NCBI RefSeq assembly: GCF_019083965.1
Contig: NZ_JAHRCY010000013.1
Location: 94,320 to 158,319 of the forward strand
Length of the DNA stretch: 64,000 nucleotides
Direction: 5' to 3'
Origin: Catellatospora tritici
Lineage (GTDB): Bacteria; Actinomycetota; Actinomycetes; Mycobacteriales; Micromonosporaceae
Below the pieces are notes generated by a model. It saw only the letters and a program-made list of their open reading frames with translations. It searched no databases and was not told the DNA's origin. Position 1 is the stretch's first letter. Every line of letters begins with the position of its first letter. Of this stretch, positions 47,344 through 56,494 are shown piece after piece. Made by a program: the position numbers and the translations under genes.

Positions 47344-47363
47344 CTTGATTGAAGGCGCTGCGG

Positions 47364-50300
47364 TCAGCCGGTGATGTCGACGCGGTCGGGGACCACGAAG
47401 GTGTCGGTGGCCGCGGAGTTCTTGGTGGCGGTCACCCGTACCCGGAGGGTGTGCGCCCCGGCCGAGAGCACCGGGCTGGTCCAGACCAGCGTGTTGCCGA
47501 GGCGGGCCGTGGCGTAGAAGTCGACCGCGGTCTCCGTGCCGCCGTCGATCGACACCATGGCGATGCCGTGGCGCGGGTCGCGTACCCCGTACAGCCTGAT
47601 CTGCGTGCCCGTGAACGCGACCGTGACCTGGTTGTTCGCGGTGTTGCTCCAGCTGTTGGTGCCCGCGTAGAGGTCGGCGCCGCAGTTGGTGCAGGACTGC
47701 CAGGTGCCGGTGTAGTTGAACTGGTTCTGGCCGGTCCCGGTGACCCGGTCGTCGACCGTGGTGGTGCTTGCGCCCGCGGTGCGGATCTTCAGGTCGGCGA
47801 CGCTGGCGTACTGCCCGTCCGCCGAGCTCAGTGCCCGCAGCCGCACGTACCGGCCGGACTTGGCGGCGAACGAGACGTTCTGCGCGGCGGTGCTGTTGGG
47901 GAAGGTGCCGGTGGCCACGGGCGAGCCCCAGTTGCTGCCGTCGGCGCTGACGTAGAACTCGTACTGGCCGATGCGCCCGTTCTGGGCGTCCTGCCGGGGC
48001 AGGTAGGTGAACGCGGCGACCGGGTAGCTCGTACCCAGGTCGAGCTGCAGCTCGTGGGGGAGCGGGTCGACACCGGTCGACCAGCGGGTGTGCCAGAACG
48101 TCTTGGTGCTGCCGTCGAACGCGCTGATGGCGGGGCCGGACAGGGTCTGGCCGTCGCCGGTGAAGTCCTGGCTGTCGACGTACCGGACCGAGTAGCGCGA
48201 CTGCGGGATCAGGTCGCCGCTGGCGGCGACCGGCGCCGACACGACCGTCGGCGCGGCGGCGACCACCGTGGCCCGGTCCAGCGCCACCGGCCCGTTGCCG
48301 ACGACGCGTACCCGCAGCGTGTGGTTGCCCTGCGCGAGCGTGGCGCTGCTCCACAGAGCCGTGTTGGCGCGGCGGGTGCCGGTGAACGACACGGTCTGCT
48401 CGGTGCCGCCGTCGACCGATACCGCGGCCTGGCCGTGGGTGGTGTCGAGGATGCCGTAGAGGACCACGCGGGTGCCGGTGAAGGCGAGCGTGGCGGCGTC
48501 GTTGGCGGTGCCGCTCCAGCTGTTGTCCTTGCCGAACGCGTTGCCGTCGCCGCCGTTGGCCCAACCGGTGCCGGTGTAGTTGAACTGGTTGGCGCCGGTG
48601 CCGGTGACCCGGTCGTTGACGTCGACCGGGAATCCGAACGTGTACGAGCCGCTGACCGGCACGATCGGGTCGGTGAACGCCGCCGCGGTGACCGAGGCGC
48701 CGGCCGAGGTCAGGCCGGGGGAGGTGGCCGTGACGGCGATGGTGCCGGTCTGGCCGAGCGCCGTCTTGACGTACACGGCGCCGACGCCGCCCTCCAGCAC
48801 CAGCGGGCTGCTGCCGACGACCGCGCCGGGGCCGGTGACGCCGAACGAGACGGCCGCGTTGCCGGTCGGCACGACCTGGTTGTTGGCGTCCAGCGCCTTG
48901 ACCACGACCCGGGTCATGTCCGCGCCGTCGGCTTTGAGCGAGGCGTCGTCGGCGGCCAGGCTCAGCTTCACCGGCGTGCCCGGGGTGTACTGGGTGTCGC
49001 TGGCCGCGATCGAGCCGCCGATCCAGCAGTCGGCGCGCAGGCTGCCCGCCGCCCAGGTCACGTTGTTGAACTGGAAGAACGGGTGCGGCAGCGAGGTGTA
49101 CGCGTTGGGGCTGATCCGGCCCTTGGAGACGCCGTTGGCGAACAGCTCTACCTGCTGGCAGTTGCCCGCGACGTACACGGTGGTCGAGGAGCCCTGCGCC
49201 CAGTCGTGCGCGATCTGCACGAAGGCGCCGTACTTCGCCGGGTCGCGCTGGGAGGTGAAGACCGCCGCGGCCGGCTTGGCGATGCGGAAGATGTCCGATA
49301 CGCCGTGGTAGCAGGTGTAGTCGATGCAGCTCTCGGTGTCGAAGGTGGTGTTGTAGTCGAACGCCGCCCAGCCCAGCGCCCCGGCCACGTTCGCGCGCGA
49401 GGCGGCCTGGTTCTGCACGTTGAGGTGGGTGAGCATGGTGTGGGTGAGTACCTGCTCGGGGTCGAAGCTGCGGTCGGGGTCGGTGTGCCCGACGGACTCG
49501 GTGACCAACCACGGCAGCACCGTCGGGGCGATGGCGCCGCCGGAGAAGTCGTTGAACGTGTAGACATCCTCCAGCTTCTCGCTGCCGGTGAAGTTGCGCA
49601 CGCCGCCGGTGGGTCGGGACGGGTCGAGCTGGTGGGCCAGCGCGTTGGTGCGGGTGTAGAAGTTGTGGTTGTCGCCGGACTCGTTGATGCGTACGCCCCA
49701 CATGATGATCGAGGGGTGGTTGCGGTCGCGGGTCACCATCTCGCGCACGTTCTCGACCGCGATGTCCTGCCAGGCGGTGTCGCCGATGTGCTGCCAGCCG
49801 GGAATCTCCTCGAACACCAGCAGGCCGATCTCGTCGGCGCGGTCCAGGAACTCCGGGTCCTGCGGGTAGTGCGAGGTGCGCACGAGGTTGGTGCCCAGCT
49901 CGTACTTGAGGATGTCGGCGTCCTTGGCCTGCAGCCGGTTGGGCGCGGCGCGGCCGATGTAGGGGTACGACTCGTGCCGGTCCAGCCCGCGCAGCTTCAG
50001 CGCGGTGCCGTTGAGGTAGAACTTCCCGTCGGTGGCGTTGAACGCGACCGTGCGTACGCCGATGCGGACGCGGTGCTCGTCGACCCAGGTCGAACCGTCG
50101 CGGACCTGCGTGTAGACGGTGTAGAGGTACGGGTCGTCAACGTCCCAGCGGTGCGGGTTGGCGATCGCCGAGGTGTTGTAGTTGAACTCGACCGCCGAGT
50201 TCGCGGCGATGGTCTGGGTGGCGGTGCCGGTGGCCACCACGTTGCCGCCGGTGTCGACGACGCTGGTCACCACGGTGACCGATTTGGACGCGCCGCTGTC

Positions 50301-50978
50301 GTTGCGCACATTGGTGCGCGCGTTGACGGTGGCGCTGGACGCGCTGACGCTCGGCGTGGTGACGAACGCCCAGTCGGTGTGCACCGGGTCGGCGACGATC
50401 ATGTTGACGTCGCGGACGATGCCGCCCCAGACGAAGTAGTCGACCGCGCCGCCCTCCGGGGGCAGGTCGTTGCGGGTCATCGAGTCGACCTTCACGGCGA
50501 CAACGTTGTCAGCACCGCCCACGGTGACGTATGGCGTGATGTCGACCGTGAACGAGGTGTAGGCGCCGTTGTGCTGCCCGGCCAAGGTGCCGTTGACGTA
50601 CACCTGGGCGGCCTTGGCCACGCCCTGGAACTCGACCAGCAGGCGGCGGCCGCTGTAGGCCGACGGCACGGTGAAGTGGCGGCGGTACCACGAGGCGGGC
50701 ACCTCGAAGTCGCCCTTCGGGAACCCCTTGTGCGGATGGGTCCGGAAGTAGGGCAGCGTCACCGGCACGAACGCCGACTCGCTGAGCCCGACGGCCTGGC
50801 CGTTGCCCGCGGGCACGTCGCCCGCGAACAGCCAGTTGGTGTCGAAGTTGAGGACTTGCCGGTTGGACGGCTGCGGGACGTACGGCGCGGCCATGGCTGT
50901 CGACGGCGTGCCGACCAGGGCGATGGTCGCCACCGGTGTCAACAGCGCCAACAGGGCCGCCACTCTTCGCCTGCTCAC
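47364..50978 (-). CDS. Secreted GH2 family glycosidase with discoidin/CBM-like modules
   Basis: A 1204-residue exported enzyme: signal peptide to about residue 30, then the GH2 sugar-binding, immunoglobulin-like and TIM-barrel domains (about 35-590). The acid/base Glu433 lies in VRINESGDN and the probable nucleophile Glu494 in VTESVGH. A bacterial Ig-like domain is near 640-770. Two NPCBM/X2-like copies carry DRVTGTGxNQFNYTG (about 795-930 and 1085-1204), and a discoidin domain lies about 945-1075. This architecture fits a beta-galactosidase/glucuronidase acting on plant or host glycans. Upstream, repeated GTTCGATC motifs (about 51020-51045) may be a regulatory site. Confidence 0.9.
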   Translation of the reverse strand: MSRRRVAALLALLTPVATIALVGTPSTAMAAPYVPQPSNRQVLNFDTNWLFAGDVPAGNGQAVGLSESAFVPVTLPYFRTHPHKGFPKGDFEVPASWYRRHFTVPSAYSGRRLLVEFQGVAKAAQVYVNGTLAGQHNGAYTSFTVDITPYVTVGGADNVVAVKVDSMTRNDLPPEGGAVDYFVWGGIVRDVNMIVADPVHTDWAFVTTPSVSASSATVNARTNVRNDSGASKSVTVVTSVVDTGGNVVATGTATQTIAANSAVEFNYNTSAIANPHRWDVDDPYLYTVYTQVRDGSTWVDEHRVRIGVRTVAFNATDGKFYLNGTALKLRGLDRHESYPYIGRAAPNRLQAKDADILKYELGTNLVRTSHYPQDPEFLDRADEIGLLVFEEIPGWQHIGDTAWQDIAVENVREMVTRDRNHPSIIMWGVRINESGDNHNFYTRTNALAHQLDPSRPTGGVRNFTGSEKLEDVYTFNDFSGGAIAPTVLPWLVTESVGHTDPDRSFDPEQVLTHTMLTHLNVQNQAASRANVAGALGWAAFDYNTTFDTESCIDYTCYHGVSDIFRIAKPAAAVFTSQRDPAKYGAFVQIAHDWAQGSSTTVYVAGNCQQVELFANGVSKGRISPNAYTSLPHPFFQFNNVTWAAGSLRADCWIGGSIAASDTQYTPGTPVKLSLAADDASLKADGADMTRVVVKALDANNQVVPTGNAAVSFGVTGPGAVVGSSPLVLEGGVGAVYVKTALGQTGTIAVTATSPGLTSAGASVTAAAFTDPIVPVSGSYTFGFPVDVNDRVTGTGANQFNYTGTGWANGGDGNAFGKDNSWSGTANDAATLAFTGTRVVLYGILDTTHGQAAVSVDGGTEQTVSFTGTRRANTALWSSATLAQGNHTLRVRVVGNGPVALDRATVVAAAPTVVSAPVAASGDLIPQSRYSVRYVDSQDFTGDGQTLSGPAISAFDGSTKTFWHTRWSTGVDPLPHELQLDLGTSYPVAAFTYLPRQDAQNGRIGQYEFYVSADGSNWGSPVATGTFPNSTAAQNVSFAAKSGRYVRLRALSSADGQYASVADLKIRTAGASTTTVDDRVTGTGQNQFNYTGTWQSCTNCGADLYAGTNSWSNTANNQVTVAFTGTQIRLYGVRDPRHGIAMVSIDGGTETAVDFYATARLGNTLVWTSPVLSAGAHTLRVRVTATKNSAATDTFVVPDRVDITG

Positions 50979-51080
50979 ATGGACTCCCTCGGGGACGATG
51001 CAGGGGACTCTGTTCGAGCCTGTTCGATCGTGGTCGATCCTGTTTTACTCCGAGACATGGCCGTCGGTCAATGCAAAGGT

Positions 51081-51106
51081 GGCCCGGTCGATCGCTCGAC
51101 CGGGCC
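51081..51106 (-). terminator. Terminator after rtcB
   Basis: GGCCCGGTCGA, loop TCGC, then the exact complement: an 11-bp stem that starts 15 nt after the rtcB stop at 51121. Confidence 0.8.
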
Positions 51107-51120
51107 GCCCCACGCGGTGT

Positions 51121-52308
51121 TCAGCCCTTGACGCAGATGATCTGCTTGAGCCGAGCCTCGACGGTGACCAGGTCCGACTGCTGGGCCATCACCTGGTCGA
51201 TGTCCTTGTACGCCGCCGGGATCTCGTCCACGACGCCGCCGTCCTTGCGGCACTCCACGCCCTTGGTCTGCTCGGCCAGGTCGCGGGTGTTGAACTGCCG
51301 CCGCGCCTGCATGCGGCTCATCTTGCGCCCGGCGCCGTGCGAGGCCGACCGCAGTGCCGCGTCCGAGCCGAGCCCGCGCACGATGAACGACGACGCGCCC
51401 ATCGAGCCCGGGATGATGCCCAGCTCGCCGGAGCCCGCCCGGATCGCGCCCTTGCGGGTGACCAGCACCTCGGCGCCGCCGTGCACCTCCTCGGCCACAT
51501 AGTTGTGGTGGCAGGAGATCTCCGGCTCGAACGACACCTTGCGCACGTGCTTGGCGAGCACGCCCCGCAGTAGCGCCATCATCACCGCGCGGTTGCGCCG
51601 GGCATACTCCTGCGCCCAGAACAGGTCGCGCCGGTAGGCGTCCATGGTCGGCTCGCCGGTGACGAACACGGCCAGGTCCGGGTCGGGCAGGTCGGCGTTG
51701 TGCGGCAGGTCCTTGGCCTTGGCGATGTGGTACTGCGCCAGCTCGTTGCCGATGCTGCGGGAGCCGGAGTGCAGCATCAGCCACACCCGGTTCTCGGTGT
51801 CCAGGCAGATCTCGATGAAGTGGTTGCCGCCGCCGAGCGTGCCGAGCTGCTGCATGACCCGGCCCTTGCGGTGCAGCACGTGCTGGGCGGTCAGGTCGTC
51901 GAAGCCGGTCCAGAACTGGTGCCAGCCGCGCAGCCCCGTGTCGAGGTGGTTGACGTCGACCGAGTGCTTATGCGCGCCCTGCCCGACCGGGATCGCCTTC
52001 TCGATGTCGGCGCGCAGCTTCGACAGGTCGTCGGGCAGCTGGTCGGCGCGCAGCGAGGTGAGCTGGGCGGTCATCCCGCAGCCGATGTCGACGCCGACCG
52101 CGGCGGGCGACACCGCGCCGCGCATCGCGATGACCGAGCCCACGGTCGCGCCGATGCCGACGTGCACGTCGGGCATGACGGCCACCGCGTGCGTCCACCT
52201 CAGGTCGGCGACGTTGCGCAGCTGCGCCAGCGCGCGCTCGTCGATGGTGGCCGGGTCGGCCCACAGCCGCAGCGGTGCGCTGGTATCGGTGATCGTCTCG
52301 AAAGGCAT
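51121..52308 (-). CDS. rtcB: RtcB family RNA-splicing ligase
   Basis: A 395-residue RNA ligase of RtcB type, which joins 2',3'-cyclic phosphate or 3'-phosphate to 5'-OH ends using GTP and manganese. Metal-binding and active-site blocks are present: VGVDIGCGM, GTLGGGNHFIEI, HSGSRSIGNELA and SASHGAGRKMSR, the last with the His that is guanylylated. The C-terminus YKDIDQVMAQQSDLV...LKQIICVKG is also typical. No RtcA or archease partner is adjacent. The ATG at 52308 is supported by the family start. Confidence 0.95.
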   Translation of the reverse strand: MPFETITDTSAPLRLWADPATIDERALAQLRNVADLRWTHAVAVMPDVHVGIGATVGSVIAMRGAVSPAAVGVDIGCGMTAQLTSLRADQLPDDLSKLRADIEKAIPVGQGAHKHSVDVNHLDTGLRGWHQFWTGFDDLTAQHVLHRKGRVMQQLGTLGGGNHFIEICLDTENRVWLMLHSGSRSIGNELAQYHIAKAKDLPHNADLPDPDLAVFVTGEPTMDAYRRDLFWAQEYARRNRAVMMALLRGVLAKHVRKVSFEPEISCHHNYVAEEVHGGAEVLVTRKGAIRAGSGELGIIPGSMGASSFIVRGLGSDAALRSASHGAGRKMSRMQARRQFNTRDLAEQTKGVECRKDGGVVDEIPAAYKDIDQVMAQQSDLVTVEARLKQIICVKG

Positions 52309-52523
52309 GGTCTCCCCCGTCGGTCTTGCCGAGGTGGAAGTGTGCTCGGTCCGCCGCCGCGGGCGCGACCCAATATCCACTATCGCACGGTGAAACGCAG
52401 GTGGGCGGGTCGCGATCGACGTGCTACGTTGGTGCTCGCCCGCGCGGTGCGGACGTACCGTGGGCGATTCTCGGCGAGGGGTGCCCGGATGCGCGAAGAG
52501 CCCCGGCTCCGGAAGTGCGTGTC

Positions 52524-53477
52524 ATGAGGACCGGCGCCGCCGCAGGCCACCACGGCTTCTACCACGAGACCGCCTTCTACGGCTCTGACGAGCAGTTCCT
52601 CGGGCTGGTCGTGCCGTTCCTCGCCGACGGTCTGGCGGCCGGGGAGCCCGTGTTCGTCGCGTTCGCCGGCCGCAACCAGGAGCTGGTCCGCGACGCCCTG
52701 GGCACCGACCGCGACGTGCTGTACATGGACGGCGACCAGCACTACGCCAAGCCCGCCCCCGCGATCCGCCGCTACCGTGAGCTGTTCGACGAGCAGGTGG
52801 CCGCCGGGGCGCGGCAGATCCGGGTGGCCGGGGACGTGCCGCATCCGGGCGTCGGGGTGCCGTGGGAGTGGTGGGCCCGCTACGAGGCCGTCGTCAACCG
52901 GGCATACGACCCCTGGCCGGTGTGGGGGCTGTGCCCCTATGACACCCGCAACACTCCACCCGACGTGCTCGACCACGTGCTGCGTACCCACTCGCACGTC
53001 GCCACCGCCGGCGGGCACCGGGTCAACGACGGGTACGAGCGGCCCGAGGACTTCCTGCGCCGCCAGCCGGTGGTGTGGCGTGACCCGATCGAGGACGAGG
53101 CGCCGCAGGTCGTCCTGGCCGACCCGACGCTGGCCGACACCAGGGCCGCCGTCACCATGCTGGCGGCGCGGACCGAGCTGCCCGCCGACGATGTCGACGC
53201 GATGCTGTTGGCGGCCTCGGAGGCGGTCACCAACGCGATGATCCACGGCGGCGGGCAGGTGGCCGTCCTGATGTGGGCCGCCCCGCGGCGGCTGGTGGTG
53301 ACGGTGGGCGACGCCGGGCGCGGGCCGCAGGATCCGTGCGCCGGGCTCGTCCCGACCGGCGCGGACGTCGGCGGGCTGGGGCTGTGGCTGGCCTACCAGG
53401 TGTGCAGCTACGTGTCACAGCAGCGTGACGGCGACCGGTTCACGCTGCGCCTGGTCGTCGGCGAACTTTCCGGCTGA
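52524..53477 (+). CDS. MEDS-domain sensor with RsbW-like ATPase
   Basis: A 317-residue soluble protein. The N-terminal MEDS (DcmR-like sensory) domain spans about residues 9-165 (GFYHETAFYGSDEQFL, VPFLADGLAAGEPVFVAF). The C-terminal HATPase domain spans about 205-315, with the N-box EAVTNAMIHGG and the G-boxes GDAGRGPQDP and GGLGLWLAYQVC. It lacks the phospho-acceptor His of a sensor kinase, so an anti-sigma-factor kinase of RsbW type is more likely. The ATG at 52524 was used. A STAS antagonist lies 456 nt downstream. Confidence 0.87.
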   Translation: MRTGAAAGHHGFYHETAFYGSDEQFLGLVVPFLADGLAAGEPVFVAFAGRNQELVRDALGTDRDVLYMDGDQHYAKPAPAIRRYRELFDEQVAAGARQIRVAGDVPHPGVGVPWEWWARYEAVVNRAYDPWPVWGLCPYDTRNTPPDVLDHVLRTHSHVATAGGHRVNDGYERPEDFLRRQPVVWRDPIEDEAPQVVLADPTLADTRAAVTMLAARTELPADDVDAMLLAASEAVTNAMIHGGGQVAVLMWAAPRRLVVTVGDAGRGPQDPCAGLVPTGADVGGLGLWLAYQVCSYVSQQRDGDRFTLRLVVGELSG

Positions 53478-53483
53478 GCCCGG

Positions 53484-53744
53484 TCACGCCAGCGCGTTGC
53501 GGTTGGCCGGGCGCAGCGTGCGCCGCCGCCAGCGCCGGGGACGCCGCAGTCGGGGCACGCGCAGCGAACCCCGCCGCACCCGCCTGACCCCGGTGCCCAG
53601 CACGCGTACCCCGGCCGCCACCGCGCGGCGGCCACCCCGCACCGGCACGGCGACGCTGTCCTGCCTCGCCCGCCAGCGTGAACCCAGCAGCATCCCGATC
53701 GCCGCCGCGCCCGCCACCACCGCCAGCGCCAGCCCTGCCGCCAC
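53484..53744 (-). CDS. Small basic membrane protein
   Basis: An 86-residue frame on the minus strand with one hydrophobic segment (AGLALAVVAGAAAIGMLLG) followed by a very basic, Arg-rich tail (RRVRRGSLRVPRLRRPRR). Codon positions look genuine near the helix but the tail is composition-driven. The GTG at 53744 is a proposed start. It is convergent with the MEDS gene and could instead be a partial or spurious frame. Confidence 0.45.
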   Translation of the reverse strand: MAAGLALAVVAGAAAIGMLLGSRWRARQDSVAVPVRGGRRAVAAGVRVLGTGVRRVRRGSLRVPRLRRPRRWRRRTLRPANRNALA

Positions 53745-53933
53745 CTCGTGCCCCCACTCCCGCGTCAGACGTCCCCGCCATGCCAACGACGAACATCGCT
53801 TCGCGGCGCGCGGATGTTCCCCCGCGAGCATCAGTGCAGGTCAGCGCGGTGGGTCGGGAGACGGCACAAAACCGCCGCCGCAGGCCGGGGCCAATGCGCG
53901 CCGGGACGCGGCCCGGCGTGCTACAAAGGCCGC

Positions 53934-54272
53934 GTGACCGCCGCCGTGCCCCCGCTCCGTCACGAACTCCGCGTGGCCGGGGACACCGTGACCGCCCTGC
54001 TCGCCGGGGAGATCGACTTCGCCTCCGCGCCCGAGTTGCAGGACTGGCTGTCCGCGGAGATCACCGCGCGTCCCGGCTGCCGGGTGCTGGTAGACCTGGG
54101 CGAGGTCGGGTTCATCGACTCCTCCGCCATCCACGTCTTCGTGCGGGTGCGCAAGCTGGCCGACACCGTCGGCAGCAGGATGCGGCTGGTCAACACCGAC
54201 GGCATGGTCCAGCGGGTGCTGCAGGTCGCCGGGGTGTACGCCCACCTGTGCGGCGACCCGACCGCGGGCTGA
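53934..54272 (+). CDS. STAS-domain anti-sigma factor antagonist
   Basis: A 112-residue single STAS domain: VTALLAGEIDFASAPELQDW, RVLVDLGEVGFIDSSAIHVF and SRMRLVNTDGMVQRVLQVAG. The Ser in DSSAI is the position phosphorylated by RsbW-type kinases. This protein would release a sigma factor by binding the anti-sigma kinase when unphosphorylated. The MEDS/HATPase protein 456 nt upstream is a candidate partner. The GTG at 53934 was used. Confidence 0.9.
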   Translation: MTAAVPPLRHELRVAGDTVTALLAGEIDFASAPELQDWLSAEITARPGCRVLVDLGEVGFIDSSAIHVFVRVRKLADTVGSRMRLVNTDGMVQRVLQVAGVYAHLCGDPTAG

Positions 54273-54379
54273 ACCACGCCGGTGACGCGGGGCGGGTTTG
54301 CCGCCGCACGGGGCGGGTATCCGGTCGCCGGTACCACCCCCGACCCACGACCGCTGCCATTGGGCAGGAGGCGAAAACG

Positions 54380-54787
54380 ATGATTCTGCTGGGATTGCTG
54401 CTGGTCCTCGGCCTGGGCGGTCTCGCCCTCGCGGCCTTCCTCAACAACGACGGCCTGTTCACCGCCCCGGCGGGGACCGTCGAGCTGTTCGGCTACCACG
54501 CCGACCCGAGTGTCGGCCAGGTGTTCCTGGTCGGCGGCGCCGCCGGGGCGCTGGTTCTGGTCGGTCTGATGATGATGTTCGGCGGGGCGGGTCGGCGCGC
54601 CCGGCGCCGCCTGGCCGCCCGCCGGGAGCTGCAGGCGCAGCGCGCGGAGATGCGCGACCTGCAGCGCCGCCACGACAGCATCAAGTCGGAGCTGGCCGCC
54701 AAGCGCACAGTCGAGGACGACCGGGCCGCGGACCGGGCCGCCGTCGAGGCTGAGGTGGCCGAGGAGGAGAGGGTCGCCGCCCGCTAG
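54380..54787 (+). CDS. Small membrane protein with cytoplasmic coiled coil
   Basis: A 135-residue protein: membrane segments at about 2-20 and 50-68, and a long C-terminal charged helix (about 75-133, ELQAQRAEMRDLQRRHDSI, then acidic EAEVAEEE) that should form a coiled coil. The ATG at 54380 is preceded by GGAGG. No known domain. It lies 107 nt after the STAS gene on the same strand. Confidence 0.75.
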   Translation: MILLGLLLVLGLGGLALAAFLNNDGLFTAPAGTVELFGYHADPSVGQVFLVGGAAGALVLVGLMMMFGGAGRRARRRLAARRELQAQRAEMRDLQRRHDSIKSELAAKRTVEDDRAADRAAVEAEVAEEERVAAR

Positions 54788-54801
54788 CCGGGGTCGGCGC
54801 G

Positions 54802-56061
54802 TCAGGACAGGGGAGGGCCCGGCGGGTCCTCCCCTGTCGGCGTCACCGGCGCGGGCTCGCGCATGCCGAACAGGAACCGGGTCACCCTGGTCCGGCGTAC
54901 CAGCAGGTCGTACGCGGCCAGGGTCAACGCCAGCGCGACGGTCACCAGCGCGGCGTACTTGGCCAGGATCGGGGCGTGCCAGCCGACGACGACGTACGCG
55001 ACGGTGACCACGATCGGCTGGTGCAGGATGTACAGCGGCAGCGCGCCCGTGGCCAGGTAGGCGTAGGCCCGTGCGAACGGGCCGGTGCGCTCGCGGGGTG
55101 CGGTCGGAGTCCGGGGCCGGTCGAGCAGGCCGAGGATCGCGACGAGCCAGCACCAGCCCGCCGCGCCGAACGCCGCCCGACCCGCCGCGGCCCGCCCGGA
55201 CGGGTCGAGGAACGGGTCGGCGCCGGAATCGAGCAGGCCGAAGAAGACCCAGGCTGAACCGAGGAACAGGATCAGCCCCAGGCACAGCGCCGGGAAGCGG
55301 TCGCGGCGCATGGCCGCGCGAAAGCGGTCGTCGGTGGCCAGGACGCAGCCGTACAGGAAGAAGAGCAGGTAGGCCCAACGGCTCCAGCCCGCGAAGCCCT
55401 CCTCCAGCCCCACGACGGCGCTGATCAACGCCACCGGCAGCGCGGGCAGCAGGATCAGTCCGCGCCGGTGCACGGCCGTGGCGAGCCGGTCGCGCAGCCG
55501 CCGCAGCGGCGGCCGGGGCAGGGCCGCGGTCGCGGCGGCCAGCAGCAGCGCGTACGCCAGCAGCATCACCACGAACCACAGATGCCCGGACTCGAAGTAC
55601 TCACCCTCCAGCAGGAACGGGAACTCGTCCGGCGCGAGGCGGACCCGAAAGAAGTCGGGCAGGAAGTCCAGATAGGAGTCGTGGTAGCCGGGGTCGGCGG
55701 CGCGCAGGCGCAGGTACTGCGGCAGCGGCAGCAGCGCGACCTCGGCGAAGGCCAGCGGCACTCCCAGCCGCAGCAGCCGTTCGGTGGCGAAACCGCCCGG
55801 CCCGCGGCGACGCAGCGAGTGCCGGGCGCCGAATCCGGCGATGAGGAACAGCATCGGCATCGCCCAGATCACCGCGAACCCGGCCAGGACCGTGGTCAGC
55901 TCGGTGGTGTCGGCGTTCTTGACGTAGTAGTCGTCGTGGGCGTCGAAGACCAGGGCTGAGTGGAAGAAGACCAGCCCGACCACGACCAGGGTGCGGATCG
56001 CGTCGAGTTCCGGACGGCGCCGGGAGGTGACGGTGGGGTCGGACAGCTGCTCGGTCGCCAT
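54802..56061 (-). CDS. Acyltransferase 3-like membrane protein
   Basis: A 419-residue integral membrane protein with about ten hydrophobic segments. The opening RRPELDAIRTLVVVGLVFFH, with a conserved Arg and His in the first helix, is typical of the acyltransferase-3/OafA/NodX family; FLIAGFGARHSLRRRG and LYILHQPIVVTVAYV are further family blocks. These enzymes transfer acyl groups to extracellular glycans or lipids. The C-terminal tail is Pro-rich and its codons form the hairpin at 54806-54838. ATG at 56061. Confidence 0.87.
   Translation of the reverse strand: MATEQLSDPTVTSRRRPELDAIRTLVVVGLVFFHSALVFDAHDDYYVKNADTTELTTVLAGFAVIWAMPMLFLIAGFGARHSLRRRGPGGFATERLLRLGVPLAFAEVALLPLPQYLRLRAADPGYHDSYLDFLPDFFRVRLAPDEFPFLLEGEYFESGHLWFVVMLLAYALLLAAATAALPRPPLRRLRDRLATAVHRRGLILLPALPVALISAVVGLEEGFAGWSRWAYLLFFLYGCVLATDDRFRAAMRRDRFPALCLGLILFLGSAWVFFGLLDSGADPFLDPSGRAAAGRAAFGAAGWCWLVAILGLLDRPRTPTAPRERTGPFARAYAYLATGALPLYILHQPIVVTVAYVVVGWHAPILAKYAALVTVALALTLAAYDLLVRRTRVTRFLFGMREPAPVTPTGEDPPGPPLS
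54806..54838. terminator. Hairpin at the convergent junction
   Basis: GACAGGGGAGG, an 11-nt loop, then the exact complement. It begins inside the last codons of the acyltransferase gene and 18 nt after the stop of the small membrane protein gene, so it can serve both as coding sequence and as terminator. Confidence 0.6.
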
Positions 56062-56119
56062 GCCCGCTCCTTTGTGGTCGGTGCTCCCGATGCGACGCGC
56101 CGACCCGGCGCAACGGTTG

Positions 56120-56494
56120 TCAGATGCGGCGGACGTTGGTCCCGGGCTGGCGCACCGACTGCACGGTGGCGTCGCTCTTGACGTCGGCGCCCACGACGTT
56201 GGCGATCGCGTTCTGCACGTTGACGCCCAGTGCCTCGACGGCCTTCGCGACCTGTTCCCAGGCCTTGAGCACGTCCTGCTCGTTGACGCGGTAGCCCTTG
56301 TTCTCGCCGCCGTCGCCGAGCTCGACCTGCTTGCCGATCTTGTCCATGCTCCACGGCGGCCCGGCCGACAGGGACTGGATCAGGCGGCCGATGTCACGGT
56401 GCAGGTCGGCGAGGTCCTTTCCGGCGGACGCGATCTCCTTGCCCGCCCGGACCGCGCCGTCGCTGTCGACGTAGATCGTGCGTTCGTCAGCCAC
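56120..56494 (-). CDS. WXG100-like/T7SS-associated small helical protein
   Basis: A 124-residue protein. Two helical halves (about 15-48 and 70-102) are connected by a turn containing PPWSMDKIG, somewhat like ESX/WXG100 substrates, but no strict W-x-G is present. The C-terminus (about 103-124) looks flexible. Context, not motif, gives the assignment: it is the last gene of an operon with a YbaB-like protein and a deaminase-SUKH protein opposite a type VII-style toxin. It overlaps the YbaB gene by 8 nt. Confidence 0.65.
   Translation of the reverse strand: MADERTIYVDSDGAVRAGKEIASAGKDLADLHRDIGRLIQSLSAGPPWSMDKIGKQVELGDGGENKGYRVNEQDVLKAWEQVAKAVEALGVNVQNAIANVVGADVKSDATVQSVRQPGTNVRRI

Noticed and set aside
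47349..51131. 1260-codon plus-strand frame opposite the GH2 gene
   Set aside because: The minus strand holds a complete GH2 enzyme with signal peptide and catalytic residues; the plus frame is a shadow.
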